The position numbers and the translations under genes are program-made. A DNA stretch of 64,000 nucleotides, from the NCBI RefSeq assembly GCF_005280195.1, contig NZ_SZPR01000012.1:396861-460860 (forward strand). Reading direction: 5' to 3'. Source of the DNA: Streptomyces galbus (GTDB lineage Bacteria > Actinomycetota > Actinomycetes > Streptomycetales > Streptomycetaceae). Below, piece by piece: positions 57,032 through 64,000 of the stretch; positions within the stretch are counted from its first letter, which is position 1, and the number at the start of each line of letters is the position of its first letter. A model generated the notes under the pieces. The model was not told where the DNA came from, did no database searches, and was given only the letters and a program-made list of their open reading frames with translations.

Positions 57032-57451
57032 TCACAGGGAGCCGGAAGCGGCCTGCCGCCGGCTCAGGGCCGTCTCCAGGCTGGGGGAAGGGGGCAGCAG
57101 CCGGGACAGTCCGGTGACCCGCAGCACGCGCAGCGTGAGCCGGTGGGTGCACACCAGGCGCAGCTCCCCGCCGCGGTCCAGGACCCGGGCGCGCGCCCGG
57201 TACAGCAGGCGCAGCCCGGAGCAGTCGAAGAACTCGATCCGGCCGAGGTCGATCACCACGCGGGCGCCGGGCTCCTCGGTGGCGGCGTCGAGGAGGGGGG
57301 CGATCTCCGCGGCCGCGGCGATGTCGATCTCGCCGTGGAACTCCAGCACCGTGTACCCGCGTTCGCGACGGAGGCGCAGGTACCGGGACTCCGCCGCGGG
57401 CTCCCGCTGCACCACGACATCGCCTCCCGTCGGCTCCAACTCAGGCCCCAC
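57032..57451 (-). CDS. STAS-domain anti-anti-sigma factor
   Basis: 139-residue STAS protein of the SpoIIAA/RsbV/BldG type. The core (about 33-130) has VLEFHGEIDIAAAAEIAPLL, and the phosphorylatable serine is Ser78 in FFDCSGLRLLYRAR. An N-terminal extension of about 30 residues and a C-terminal tail of about 20 are present. GTG 57451 is six bases past TAACTT (57458-57463), suggesting a leaderless mRNA. No kinase gene adjoins; RsbW-like and PP2C/HATPase proteins at 26.4 and 11.5 kb are possible but distant partners. Confidence 0.87.
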   Translation of the reverse strand: MGPELEPTGGDVVVQREPAAESRYLRLRRERGYTVLEFHGEIDIAAAAEIAPLLDAATEEPGARVVIDLGRIEFFDCSGLRLLYRARARVLDRGGELRLVCTHRLTLRVLRVTGLSRLLPPSPSLETALSRRQAASGSL

Positions 57452-57457
57452 CCCAGC

Positions 57458-57506
57458 AAGTTACCCTCGATCGAGTGAATTCCAGCATGTTCGATTGACA
57501 TATGTC
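57458..57506. promoter_or_regulatory. AT-rich control region with two palindromes before the STAS gene
   Basis: CTCGATCGAG (57466-57475) and GACATATGTC (57497-57506) are perfect 10-bp palindromes in an unusually AT-rich stretch, upstream of TAACTT (complement of 57458-57463), a candidate -10. GGGTAA overlaps that -10 and resembles sigma-B/F class -10 elements. They are candidate operators. Confidence 0.4.
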
Positions 57507-57579
57507 TTGGAAACGCGCCGGAGTTTTCTCGTGACGTGAGCGAAGTCATGCGCGGCGGGGCGGCGTCCCGGCCCCGAAC

Positions 57580-57622
57580 CGGCGACGGGCGGTGCGGGGT
57601 CACCCCGCACCGCCCGTCGCCG
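57580..57622 (-). terminator. 20-bp hairpin terminator of the oxidoreductase gene
   Basis: Bases 57580-57599 and 57603-57622 are exact reverse complements with a 3-nt loop (TCA). The stem starts 8 nt after the stop of the minus-strand oxidoreductase gene (57631). Confidence 0.9.
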
Positions 57623-57630
57623 TGGCCCGG

Positions 57631-58581
57631 TCAGTCGACGACCAGCACCAGCTTGCCCGTCGTGCGGCCGGTGTCGCCCATGCGGTGCGCCTCGGCGGCG
57701 TCGGCCAGCGGGAACGTCCCGGCGATCGTCGGCCGCAGCCGGCCCGCCTCGACCAGCTCGGCGATCGCGCGCATCCCGGCGCGGTCGGCGTCCACCAGCA
57801 TCCGCACCGCCCGCACGCCCAGCCGCTCGGCCTCCGTGAAGAACTCCGGCGAACCCACGGGCAGGATCGACACCACGACCCCGCCCGGACGCAGCACCCG
57901 CAGCGACGCCGTGGAGGTGTCGCCGCCCAGGGTGTCCAGCACCACGTCGACGTCCTTGACCGCCTCGGTGACGTCGGTCTCCCGGTAGTCGATCACCTCG
58001 TCGGCGCCCAGGTCGCGCAGGAAGTCGTGCTTGGCCGTGCTCGCGGTGCCGATGACGTGGGCGCCGCGCGCCTTGGCGATCTGGACGGCCACGTGGCCGA
58101 CCCCGCCGGCCGCCGCGTGGATCAGCACCCGCTGCCCCGCCTCCAGGCCGGCCGTCTCCACCAGCGCCTGCCAGGCGGTGAGGGACACCAGCGGCAGCGC
58201 GCCCGCCTGGACGTGGTCCAGGGCGGCGGGCTTGTGCCACAGGGCGCGGACCGGGGCGATGGCGTACTCGGCGTGCGAGCCGTTACCCCACGGGTACGGC
58301 AGCATGCCGAAGACCTCGTCGCCGGGCGCGAAGGTGGCGACGCCGACGCCGACCGCCTCGACGGTCCCGGACAGGTCCCAGCCCAGGACGAAGGGCGGCT
58401 CGCCCAGGAAGCCGCCGGTGGCGCGGTGCTTCCAGTCGGTCGGGTTGACGCCGGCGGCGCGCACCCGCACCAGTACCTCGTTGGGACGCGGAGCGGGCCG
58501 CTCCACCTCCACCGCTCGCAGGACCTCGGGGCCGCCCAGGACGTCCTGGCGGATGGCGCGCATCGTGTTCACAGTGCTCAT
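57631..58581 (-). CDS. NADP-dependent quinone oxidoreductase family (MDR superfamily)
   Basis: 316-residue zinc-independent medium-chain dehydrogenase/reductase of the quinone reductase group. The N-terminal GroES-like half contains RVRAAGVNPTDWKHRATGG, and the cofactor motif is IHAAAGGVGHVAVQIAKARG (about 151-170). Zinc ligands are absent. Such enzymes reduce quinones or enones with NADPH. ATG 58581 lacks a strong ribosome site. It is divergent from a GlxA-type regulator that starts 73 bp away, a common pairing suggesting control by that regulator. Confidence 0.88.
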   Translation of the reverse strand: MSTVNTMRAIRQDVLGGPEVLRAVEVERPAPRPNEVLVRVRAAGVNPTDWKHRATGGFLGEPPFVLGWDLSGTVEAVGVGVATFAPGDEVFGMLPYPWGNGSHAEYAIAPVRALWHKPAALDHVQAGALPLVSLTAWQALVETAGLEAGQRVLIHAAAGGVGHVAVQIAKARGAHVIGTASTAKHDFLRDLGADEVIDYRETDVTEAVKDVDVVLDTLGGDTSTASLRVLRPGGVVVSILPVGSPEFFTEAERLGVRAVRMLVDADRAGMRAIAELVEAGRLRPTIAGTFPLADAAEAHRMGDTGRTTGKLVLVVD

Positions 58582-58653
58582 GGTGACCCAGCCTGCCGGG
58601 GCCCGCGCGCCCGGGACAATGGCATGATGGTCACCCTTCGATAGGATCGTGCC

Positions 58654-59637
58654 ATGACCTCTCCCCAGCGCACCGGCGCCGAGCACGGCGCCCGGCGCCC
58701 CGAGCGCGTCGTCGTCCTCGCCCTCGACGGCGTCTACCCCTTCGAGCTGGGCATGCCCAGCCGCATCCTGGGCGCCGCCGACGGCCGCTACGAGGTGCTG
58801 ACGTGCAGCGTCGACGGCGGTCCGGTGCGCACCAGCGCCGACTTCGGCATCACCGTGGAGCACGGGCCCGAGGTGCTGGAGAGCGCCGACACGGTCGTGG
58901 TCGCGGCCGTCTCGCCCGGTCGGGTGAGCGGGGACCTGCCGGACGCCGTGGCCGCCGCCCTGGCCCGCATCCGGCCGGGCACGCGGCTGGTGTCCATCTG
59001 CACCGGCGCCTTCGTGCTGGCCGCGGCCGGACTGCTGGACGGCCGCCGGGCCACCACCCACTGGCAGGTCGCGGACGCCTTCCGCCGGATGTTCCCGCGC
59101 GTCGAGCTCGACCCGGACGTGCTGTTCGTGGAGGACGGCCCGATGCTGACCTCGGCGGGCGCGGCCTCCGGCGTGGACATCTGCCTGCACCTGGTGCGCC
59201 AGGACCACGGCAGCGAACTCGCCAACAAGGTCGCCCGGCGCTGTGTCGTGCCCCCCTTCCGGGACGGCGGCCAGGCCCAGTACATCGAGCAGCCCGTCCC
59301 GCAGCAGGGGGCCGCGAGCACGGCCGCCACCCGGGCCTGGGCCCTGGAACGCCTGGCGGAGCCCCTCGCCCTGGCCGACCTGGCCGCCCACGCGCGGATG
59401 AGCCGGCGCACCTTCGCCCGCCGCTTCCAGGACGAGGTGGGCCTGAGCCCCGGCCGCTGGCTCATCCAGCAGCGCGTCGTCCGGGCCCGGCACCTGCTGG
59501 AGGCCAGCGACCTGTCCGTCGACCAGATCGCCGGCCAGGTCGGCTTCGCCACCGGGGCCTCCCTGCGCCAGCACCTGCACGCGGCCATCGGCGTTTCCCC
59601 GAAGACCTACCGGCGCACCTTCCAGCAGGCCCGCTGA
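58654..59637 (+). CDS. GlxA-family AraC-type regulator with DJ-1/PfpI domain
   Basis: 327-residue regulator: a DJ-1/PfpI amidotransferase-like N-terminal domain (about 14-180, with SICTGAFVLAAAGLLDGRRA and HWQVADAFRRMFP) and a C-terminal AraC helix-turn-helix pair (about 225-320, DLAAHARMSRRTFARRFQDE and VDQIAGQVGFATGASLRQHL). The Cys in CTGAF is the usual DJ-1 site. ATG 58654 is six bases past TAGGAT (58642-58647), the leaderless pattern. It probably activates the divergent oxidoreductase gene. Confidence 0.88.
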   Translation: MTSPQRTGAEHGARRPERVVVLALDGVYPFELGMPSRILGAADGRYEVLTCSVDGGPVRTSADFGITVEHGPEVLESADTVVVAAVSPGRVSGDLPDAVAAALARIRPGTRLVSICTGAFVLAAAGLLDGRRATTHWQVADAFRRMFPRVELDPDVLFVEDGPMLTSAGAASGVDICLHLVRQDHGSELANKVARRCVVPPFRDGGQAQYIEQPVPQQGAASTAATRAWALERLAEPLALADLAAHARMSRRTFARRFQDEVGLSPGRWLIQQRVVRARHLLEASDLSVDQIAGQVGFATGASLRQHLHAAIGVSPKTYRRTFQQAR

Positions 59638-59712
59638 TCCGGTCCTGCGGCGACCGAACGTTTCCGCGCCGGCCGGCGTCGTAGGCACACGACGACGGTC
59701 GAGGGAACGGGG

Positions 59713-60585
59713 GTGGGTCGGTATGCGCACGGGCGCGGTGGCGGTCGTGGCGATCGTGACGCGGTGCTCGCGGCGGGAACCGCCGGGTGCGGTGCCGGCG
59801 GACACGATCCGGACGTGGTCGTCGACGGCACCCCGCCCGCGACCCCGTACGCCGGTCCGCTGCTCGTGCCCACCCGGGAGGTGGACGGGCACACCGTCCG
59901 CGACCTGGTCCTGGCGTCCGGCGCCGCGGGCCGCGCACTGGAGTGCGACGGCCGCCCCTACGCGGGCACCGGACCGGACGGCTGGAGCCGGCGCGACGGG
60001 GGCCACACCCCCGAGGACGGGCTGCGGCTGTACTTCGACCGGGACGAACCCGAACTCCCGCGGCACGGCTACCGGGTGGAGCGCCGTGAGGCCCACCGCG
60101 TGCTCTACTCCTTCGACGTCGCGGGTCGCACCAAGGTGGCCGTCGTCGTCGCCGAGGACCAGGATCACCGGCCCGGCTGGGGCCCCGAGACGACCGCCGC
60201 CTGCGACCCGTCGGAACTCCCGGCGAGCGTCACCCGGGGCTACGAGGTCTGGACGGACCGCGCGGGCCGCCGGCTGCCGGTCGCCGAGATCAGCAGCGCC
60301 GCCGGCCCCGAGCACTGCGGCTGGCAGCGGGCGCACTTCCTGACCCTCGGCCGCGACGAGGACGCGCGCACGTACGCCCGCGATCCCGACGGCGTTCTCG
60401 GCCCGGACATGCTGACGGCCCCGTACCGCGTCGGCGTGCGTCTGCCGCCGGCCGCGAGGGACACCGGACGCCGCTACGGGGAACGGGAGGTGTGGCTCAC
60501 CGCGGACCGGACGAAGGTCTACGTCCGCACCCCGCACGGCGTGGAGGTGTGGCCCGCGCTGCGGGGCGGGGTGGGGTGCCTGTGA
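59713..60585 (+). CDS. putative lipoprotein, probable frameshift in signal peptide
   Basis: The body (about 255 residues: VDGTPPATPYAGPLLVPTRE, YFDRDEPELPRHGYRVERRE, YEVWTDRAGRRLPVAEI) is intact, family unrecognised. The N-terminus is odd: read from GTG 59713 (GAGGGA upstream), it gives an Arg/Gly-rich start. But ATG 59723 in the +1 frame encodes MRTGAVAVVAIVT, a good signal-peptide start, and the 59713 frame then reads AVLAAGTAGCGAGG, a lipobox-like end. A single missing base near 59757-59766 would join them into a normal lipoprotein signal. Either a sequencing error or a true mutation. Coding frame downstream is clear. Confidence 0.65.
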   Translation: MGRYAHGRGGGRGDRDAVLAAGTAGCGAGGHDPDVVVDGTPPATPYAGPLLVPTREVDGHTVRDLVLASGAAGRALECDGRPYAGTGPDGWSRRDGGHTPEDGLRLYFDRDEPELPRHGYRVERREAHRVLYSFDVAGRTKVAVVVAEDQDHRPGWGPETTAACDPSELPASVTRGYEVWTDRAGRRLPVAEISSAAGPEHCGWQRAHFLTLGRDEDARTYARDPDGVLGPDMLTAPYRVGVRLPPAARDTGRRYGEREVWLTADRTKVYVRTPHGVEVWPALRGGVGCL

Positions 60586-60609
60586 GGCACGGAACGCGGT
60601 CGGCGGGCG

Positions 60610-61173
60610 TCACCGGCTCGCGTGCAGCGCCACCAGCAACTGCCAGACCTGGTCGGCGATCTCGGCGGGGGAGGCCTCCAGCAGGCCGTGCAGCCAGTCG
60701 GCCAGCACCCCGGCGAACGTGGCGGCGACCGCGGAGGCCACCAGTGGGGCGTCCGCCGCGCCCGCCCGCGTGCGCTCGCGCAGGCTGTACTCCCGCAGGT
60801 CCCGGTGCAGCACCCGCCCGAGCGGTCCGCCCCCGCCGGGGGCGAGGAGCGCGCGGTACAGGCCGGCGTGCGGGGCGAGGGAGGCGAAGAAGCCGGCCAG
60901 CGCCTGCGGTGCCCGCACCGGATCGGGTCGCCCCCGCCAGGCGTGCAGCGCCTCGACGGCCTCCCGTACGACATCGGCGCACGCGTCCACGGCCAGCGCC
61001 TCCAGGTCGGCGTAGTGCACGTAGAACGTGGCGCGTCCGACGCCCGCCCGGCGCACCAGCGCGGCCACCCCCACCTCCTGGAGGGGGCGCTCGGCGCACT
61101 CCGCGAGCAGGGCGGCGCGCAGCCGTTCCCGGGTGCGGGCGGAGCGGGGGTCGCCGGGGGCCGGGCGCGTCAT
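60610..61173 (-). CDS. TetR-family regulator
   Basis: 187-residue TetR-type protein. The helix-turn-helix reads VGVAALVRRAGVGRATFYVHYADLEAL (about 34-60, split here for brevity). It overlaps the upstream DUF1304 gene in ATGA and so is co-transcribed with it. A 43-bp perfect dyad covers the operon's promoter (61569-61611), so this protein probably represses its own operon. Ligand unknown. Confidence 0.85.
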   Translation of the reverse strand: MTRPAPGDPRSARTRERLRAALLAECAERPLQEVGVAALVRRAGVGRATFYVHYADLEALAVDACADVVREAVEALHAWRGRPDPVRAPQALAGFFASLAPHAGLYRALLAPGGGGPLGRVLHRDLREYSLRERTRAGAADAPLVASAVAATFAGVLADWLHGLLEASPAEIADQVWQLLVALHASR

Positions 61174-61532
61174 CGCGCGAGGAGGACGGCGGCCAGGGCG
61201 AGGGCGCCGGGCAGGGCCTGGGCGACCAGGATGCGCCGGTTGGCGGTGGCGGCGCCGTAGACGCCCGCGACGACCACGCAGCACAGGAAGAACACCTGGG
61301 CCTCGGGGCCGGTCGGGTCGCCGGCGAGCAGGCCCCAGACCAGTCCGGCCGCGAGGAACCCGTTGTACAGGCCCTGGTTGGCGGCCAGCGGTGCGGTGGT
61401 GCGCGCGGTCTCCCGGTCGAAGCCGTGCAGGGACCTCCCCGGACGGCGCTGCCAGAGGAACATCTCCAGCACCAGGATGTACACGTGCTCAGCGGCGACC
61501 AGCGCCACCAGCACGTTCGCGACGATCCCCAT
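61170..61532 (-). CDS. DUF1304 integral membrane protein
   Basis: 120-residue four-helix membrane protein of the DUF1304 family (YqjF-like), with the hallmark VALVAAEHVYILVLEMFLW and NQGLYNGFLAAGLVWG. ATG 61532 is preceded by GGAGGG. It is the first gene of a two-gene operon with a TetR regulator, expressed from a promoter inside a perfect operator dyad. Function unknown; a small-molecule response is likely given the regulator, which is an inference. Confidence 0.87.
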   Translation of the reverse strand: MGIVANVLVALVAAEHVYILVLEMFLWQRRPGRSLHGFDRETARTTAPLAANQGLYNGFLAAGLVWGLLAGDPTGPEAQVFFLCCVVVAGVYGAATANRRILVAQALPGALALAAVLLAR

Positions 61533-61568
61533 CGACGGCCTCTTCCCTCCGGGCCCCCACGGGGCCGC

Positions 61569-61611
61569 TTCCTGGACAGGTGTCCATCATAGCCGGACAC
61601 CTGTCCAGGAA
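61569..61611. promoter_or_regulatory. 43-bp perfect TetR operator dyad over the DUF1304-TetR promoter
   Basis: Bases 61569-61585 and 61595-61611 are exact reverse complements (17 bp each, 9-bp centre). Each arm itself contains a GGACANNTGTCC dyad (61574-61585 and 61595-61606), so two TetR dimers could bind. TATGAT on the minus strand lies in the centre and could be the -10. It also sits just past the stop of the convergent aldo/keto reductase and could act as its terminator. Confidence 0.75.
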
Positions 61612-61619
61612 CTCCCGGG

Positions 61620-62642
61620 TCACCGGCGGCGGCGCAGGGACGCCTCGAGCAGGGAGGGCGGGGTGTCGTGCTTCTCGCCGGGTGCGAGATCGGTGCCGGG
61701 CGGGACGACCGCGTCGATCGCGTCGAGGACGTCGGCCGACAACACGGTGTCCGCGGCGGCCAGTTGGTCGCGCAGGTGACCGACCGTGCGGGGACCGACG
61801 AGCGCGCTCGTCACCGCCGGGTGCGCGGTCACGAAGCCGAGGGCGAGCTGGATCAGGGTCAGGCCCGCCTCCTCGGCGATCTCCGCCAGCTTCTCGACGG
61901 CGTCGAGCCGGGCCCGGTTGGCGGGCACCGAGAGGTCGAAGCGGTCGGGCAGGAACGCCGAGCGGTGGGTGGTGACCTCCCGGCCCCGGCGGACCGCGCC
62001 CGACAGCCACCCCGAGGCCAGGGGGCTCCACGCCAGCACCCCGAGCCCGTACTCCTCGGTCACCGGGAGGACGTGGGCCTCGATCCCGCGCTGGAGGATC
62101 GAGTAACTGGGCTGTTCGGTGACGTACCGGCCCAGGTGGTGCTCGCGGGCCGCCCATTGGGCCTGCACGATGCGGTGGGCGGGGAAGGTGGAGGAGCCGA
62201 ACGCGCGGATCTTGCCCGCCCGTCGGAGGTCGGTCAGGGCCGACAGCGTCTCCTCGTCGCTGGTCGCCGGGTCCCAGCGGTGGATCTGGTAGAGGTCCAC
62301 GTGGTCGACGCCGAGCCGGCGCAGGCTGTCGTCCAGCGCCCGGACCAGCCAACGGCGCGAGCTGCCGCGGTGGTTGGGCTCGTCGCTCATCGGCAGGGCG
62401 GCCTTGGTGGCAAGGACGACGTCGTCGCGGCGGCCGGCGAGGGCCTTGCCGACCATCTCCTCCGACTCGCCCGCGCCGTACACGTCGGCGGTGTCGATGA
62501 GGTTGATCCCCGCCTCCAGGGCCGCGTCGACGAGCGCGGTGGCCTCCTCCTGGGTGGTGCGGCCGATCCGGCCGAAGTTCATGGCGCCGAGCGCCAGCGA
62601 GCTGACCTGCACACCGGTGCGGCCAAGGGTGCGGTACTGCAT
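61620..62642 (-). CDS. aldo/keto reductase
   Basis: 340-residue NADPH-dependent aldo/keto reductase (AKR, YajO/Tas-like). TIM-barrel motifs: DTADVYGAGESEEMVGKAL with catalytic Asp and Tyr, VVLATKAALP with Lys, and VDLYQIHRWDP with His. The cofactor-binding end is TAHPAVTSALVGPRTVGHL. ATG 62642. It is divergent from a TetR regulator whose paired operators lie in the shared region, so it is probably the target. Typical substrates are aldehydes or ketones; the physiological one is unknown. Confidence 0.9.
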   Translation of the reverse strand: MQYRTLGRTGVQVSSLALGAMNFGRIGRTTQEEATALVDAALEAGINLIDTADVYGAGESEEMVGKALAGRRDDVVLATKAALPMSDEPNHRGSSRRWLVRALDDSLRRLGVDHVDLYQIHRWDPATSDEETLSALTDLRRAGKIRAFGSSTFPAHRIVQAQWAAREHHLGRYVTEQPSYSILQRGIEAHVLPVTEEYGLGVLAWSPLASGWLSGAVRRGREVTTHRSAFLPDRFDLSVPANRARLDAVEKLAEIAEEAGLTLIQLALGFVTAHPAVTSALVGPRTVGHLRDQLAAADTVLSADVLDAIDAVVPPGTDLAPGEKHDTPPSLLEASLRRRR

Positions 62643-62742
62643 GACCGTGTTCCTCCACTGCGAGGGAAGGCGGCTGCCACCGAGGGACGGGGGCAGCGCG
62701 GGACGTGGCCGCGGTGGCCCGCGCTCTGGCATCATGAGCAAG

Positions 62743-62784
62743 CGGAACCGCGTTCCGTTACGACCATACGGAACATCGTTCCGT
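62743..62784. promoter_or_regulatory. paired TetR operators between aldo/keto reductase and TetR genes
   Basis: Two perfect dyads, CGGAACCGCGTTCCG (62743-62757) and CGGAACATCGTTCCG (62769-62783, extendable to 62768-62784), share the CGGAAC-N3-GTTCCG pattern, with centres 26 bp apart. They lie about 100 bp before the reductase start and 63 bp before the TetR start. Confidence 0.8.
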
Positions 62785-62846
62785 TTTGCCAGCGACGCAG
62801 GTCCGGCGTCAGCCACGACCCGGCGACAGGAGAGAGGAGCGGCACC

Positions 62847-63422
62847 GTGCACGACGGCGACGAGGGAGCCGGGCCGGCCGGCCGGCGCAAGGACGCGCGG
62901 CGCAACAAGGCGAACCTGCTGGAGGCGGCCGCCGCGGTCTTCGTCGTGCAGGGCGTCGACGCGCCCGTGCGCGAGATCGCGGCCCGGGCCGGGGTCGGCG
63001 TGGGCACGATCTACCGCCACTTCCCGACCCGCGCGGACCTCATCGTGGCCGTCTACCGGCACCAGGTGGACGCCTGCGCCGAGGCGGGCCCCCGCCTGCT
63101 GGCCGAGAGCCCCAGCCCGCACACCGCGCTGGAGCGGTGGATCGACCTGTTCGTCGACTTCCTGGTCACCAAGCACGGCCTGGCCGCCGTCCTCCAGCCC
63201 GGCGCCGGCTTCGACGCGCTGCACGCCTACTTCCTCGACCGCCTGGTGCCGGTGTGCGGCCATCTGCTCGACGCCGCCGCCGGCGAGATCCGCGCCGACA
63301 TCGAGCCGTACGCGCTCATGCGGGGCGTCGGCAACCTCTGCATCGGCGCCGACAACGACCCCCGCTACGACGCGCGCCGCCTGGCGGCCCTCCTGGTCGC
63401 GGGACTGCGCCGGGCGGGGTGA
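62847..63422 (+). CDS. TetR-family regulator of the aldo/keto reductase
   Basis: 191-residue TetR protein. Helix-turn-helix: VREIAARAGVGVGTIYRHFP (about 41-60), then TRADLIVAVYRHQVDA. Its C-terminal domain contains SetR_C-like segments (LTKHGLAAVLQPGAGFDAL-like). GTG 62847 follows AGAGGAG. Two identical CGGAAC-N3-GTTCCG dyads sit in the intergenic region, and the divergent gene is an aldo/keto reductase, so it probably represses both, releasing on an aldehyde or drug ligand. Effector inferred only. Confidence 0.88.
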   Translation: MHDGDEGAGPAGRRKDARRNKANLLEAAAAVFVVQGVDAPVREIAARAGVGVGTIYRHFPTRADLIVAVYRHQVDACAEAGPRLLAESPSPHTALERWIDLFVDFLVTKHGLAAVLQPGAGFDALHAYFLDRLVPVCGHLLDAAAGEIRADIEPYALMRGVGNLCIGADNDPRYDARRLAALLVAGLRRAG

Positions 63423-63524
63423 GCGCGCCGGCGGGCCGGGGGCGGCCGGCCGGGGACGGCGGGCGGCCGGTGGGGGCCTGAATCCGGGGTATCAGAAGGG
63501 TCCGACCGGAGACACGGAGGAGTC

Positions 63525-63917
63525 ATGGCACTGGTGGAAGCGGGCGTCGTCGTGCTCGACTGCGCGGAGCCCGAGCAGCTCGCGGAGTTCTACAAGGCGC
63601 TGCTGGACGGCGAGGAGACCTACGTCAACGCCAACCGGGTGGAGATCACCGGCGCGGGCGGCACCCGGCTCGCCTTCCGCCGGGACGTCAACGCGACCCC
63701 GCCGAGCTGGCCGCGCCCGGAGAACTCGCTCCAGGCGCACCTGGACTTCGTGGTCACGGACCTCGACGAGGCGGAGCGCCGGGTCGTGTCCCTCGGCGGC
63801 CGTCCCCTGGAGGCCAAGTCCGCTCCCGGCCCGTACGAGGAGCGTGCCTGCTCCGACCCGGCGGGCCACTCCTTCACCCTGCGCAAGGTCCCGGCACCCG
63901 CGCCCAAGCAGGGCTGA
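63525..63917 (+). CDS. VOC-family (glyoxalase-like) protein
   Basis: 130-residue vicinal-oxygen-chelate protein with the paired beta-alpha-beta-beta-beta modules: VVLDCAEPEQLAEFYKALLD at the start and LDFVVTDLDEAERRVVSLGG in the middle, ending CSDPAGHSFTLRKV. It resembles glyoxalase-like domains that bind metal or small electrophiles; activity unknown. ATG 63525 follows GGAGGAG. A 16-bp hairpin ends the unit near the window edge. The gap from the TetR gene (63423-63524) shows only this ribosome site. Confidence 0.87.
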   Translation: MALVEAGVVVLDCAEPEQLAEFYKALLDGEETYVNANRVEITGAGGTRLAFRRDVNATPPSWPRPENSLQAHLDFVVTDLDEAERRVVSLGGRPLEAKSAPGPYEERACSDPAGHSFTLRKVPAPAPKQG

Positions 63918-63945
63918 CCGCACAGCGCGGGGCGAGGGCGACGCA

Positions 63946-63981
63946 CGAGAGGGGCTGGGCCGCACGGCCCAGCCCCTCTCG
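63946..63981. terminator. 16-bp hairpin terminator
   Basis: Bases 63946-63961 and 63966-63981 are exact reverse complements with loop GCAC, 28 nt after the VOC gene stop and just inside the window edge. Confidence 0.9.
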
Positions 63982-64000
63982 ACGTCGTACCGGCCGGTGT

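Overview
The window is a very GC-rich stretch of actinobacterial chromosome, almost certainly from a Streptomyces. The evidence is a complete whiE-type spore-pigment polyketide cluster in the classical order, a WhiJ/AbaA-type trio (XRE regulator, DUF397 protein, RsbW-like ATPase), a GvpA gas-vesicle protein, abundant GTG starts and long GC-rich hairpin terminators. I see no insertion sequence, prophage, CRISPR array, rRNA or complete tRNA. Most genes are ordinary chromosomal-arm content, and I did not find a plainly new multi-gene system.

Layout. 1-8.4 kb: a gas-vesicle gene, then a das-like sugar module: a DasR-like GntR regulator divergent from a lipoprotein binding protein, two permeases and a cytoplasmic GH20 hexosaminidase, followed by a secreted CBM3-GH16 enzyme. 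8.4-16.7 kb: a small membrane protein and an EamA exporter, back to back with a MocR regulator; a four-part RsbU/SpoIIE phosphatase; a Gfo/Idh dehydrogenase divergent from a LacI regulator with an operator between them; a small membrane protein. 16.8-24.1 kb: the spore-pigment cluster, with the hydroxylase divergent from seven tightly packed genes. 24.2-25.8 kb: argG with an ARG-box-like promoter. 25.9-29.9 kb: the WhiJ-type trio, a DUF574 methyltransferase and a cupin. 29.9-37.3 kb: a MoxR/vWA pair, a CBS protein, a FAD/Rieske oxidoreductase and the lutABC lactate-oxidation operon.

37.6-48.2 kb: an S33 hydrolase, an ECF41-like sigma factor, a YkgJ-like cysteine cluster fused to pentapeptide repeats, a CYP102B-like stand-alone P450 divergent from a TetR regulator, a DUF2470 gene behind a near-perfect iron box, a Tat-exported beta-propeller lipoprotein, a FUSC-type membrane protein and an FBP-domain protein. 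48.5-64 kb: a ROK regulator with its own dyad, an epimerase, an SDR behind a MerR-type promoter, a HAD-phosphatase remnant, a PHP protein divergent from topoisomerase IB, a VanZ protein, a DUF4230 protein, a STAS anti-anti-sigma factor, a quinone-reductase-type enzyme divergent from a GlxA-type regulator, a frameshifted lipoprotein candidate, and two TetR modules with perfect operators.

The most useful non-coding observations are the operators and promoters read directly from the bases: the iron box at 43075, the MerR-type 19-bp-spaced promoter at 52499, TetR dyads at 42351, 61569 and 62743, the ROK dyad at 48388, the LacI operator at 14911, dre-like sites near 1.5 kb, and a series of genes whose -10 element lies 6-7 nt from the start codon, which suggests leaderless mRNAs. 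Functions are assigned from motifs and family knowledge. No database search was run.
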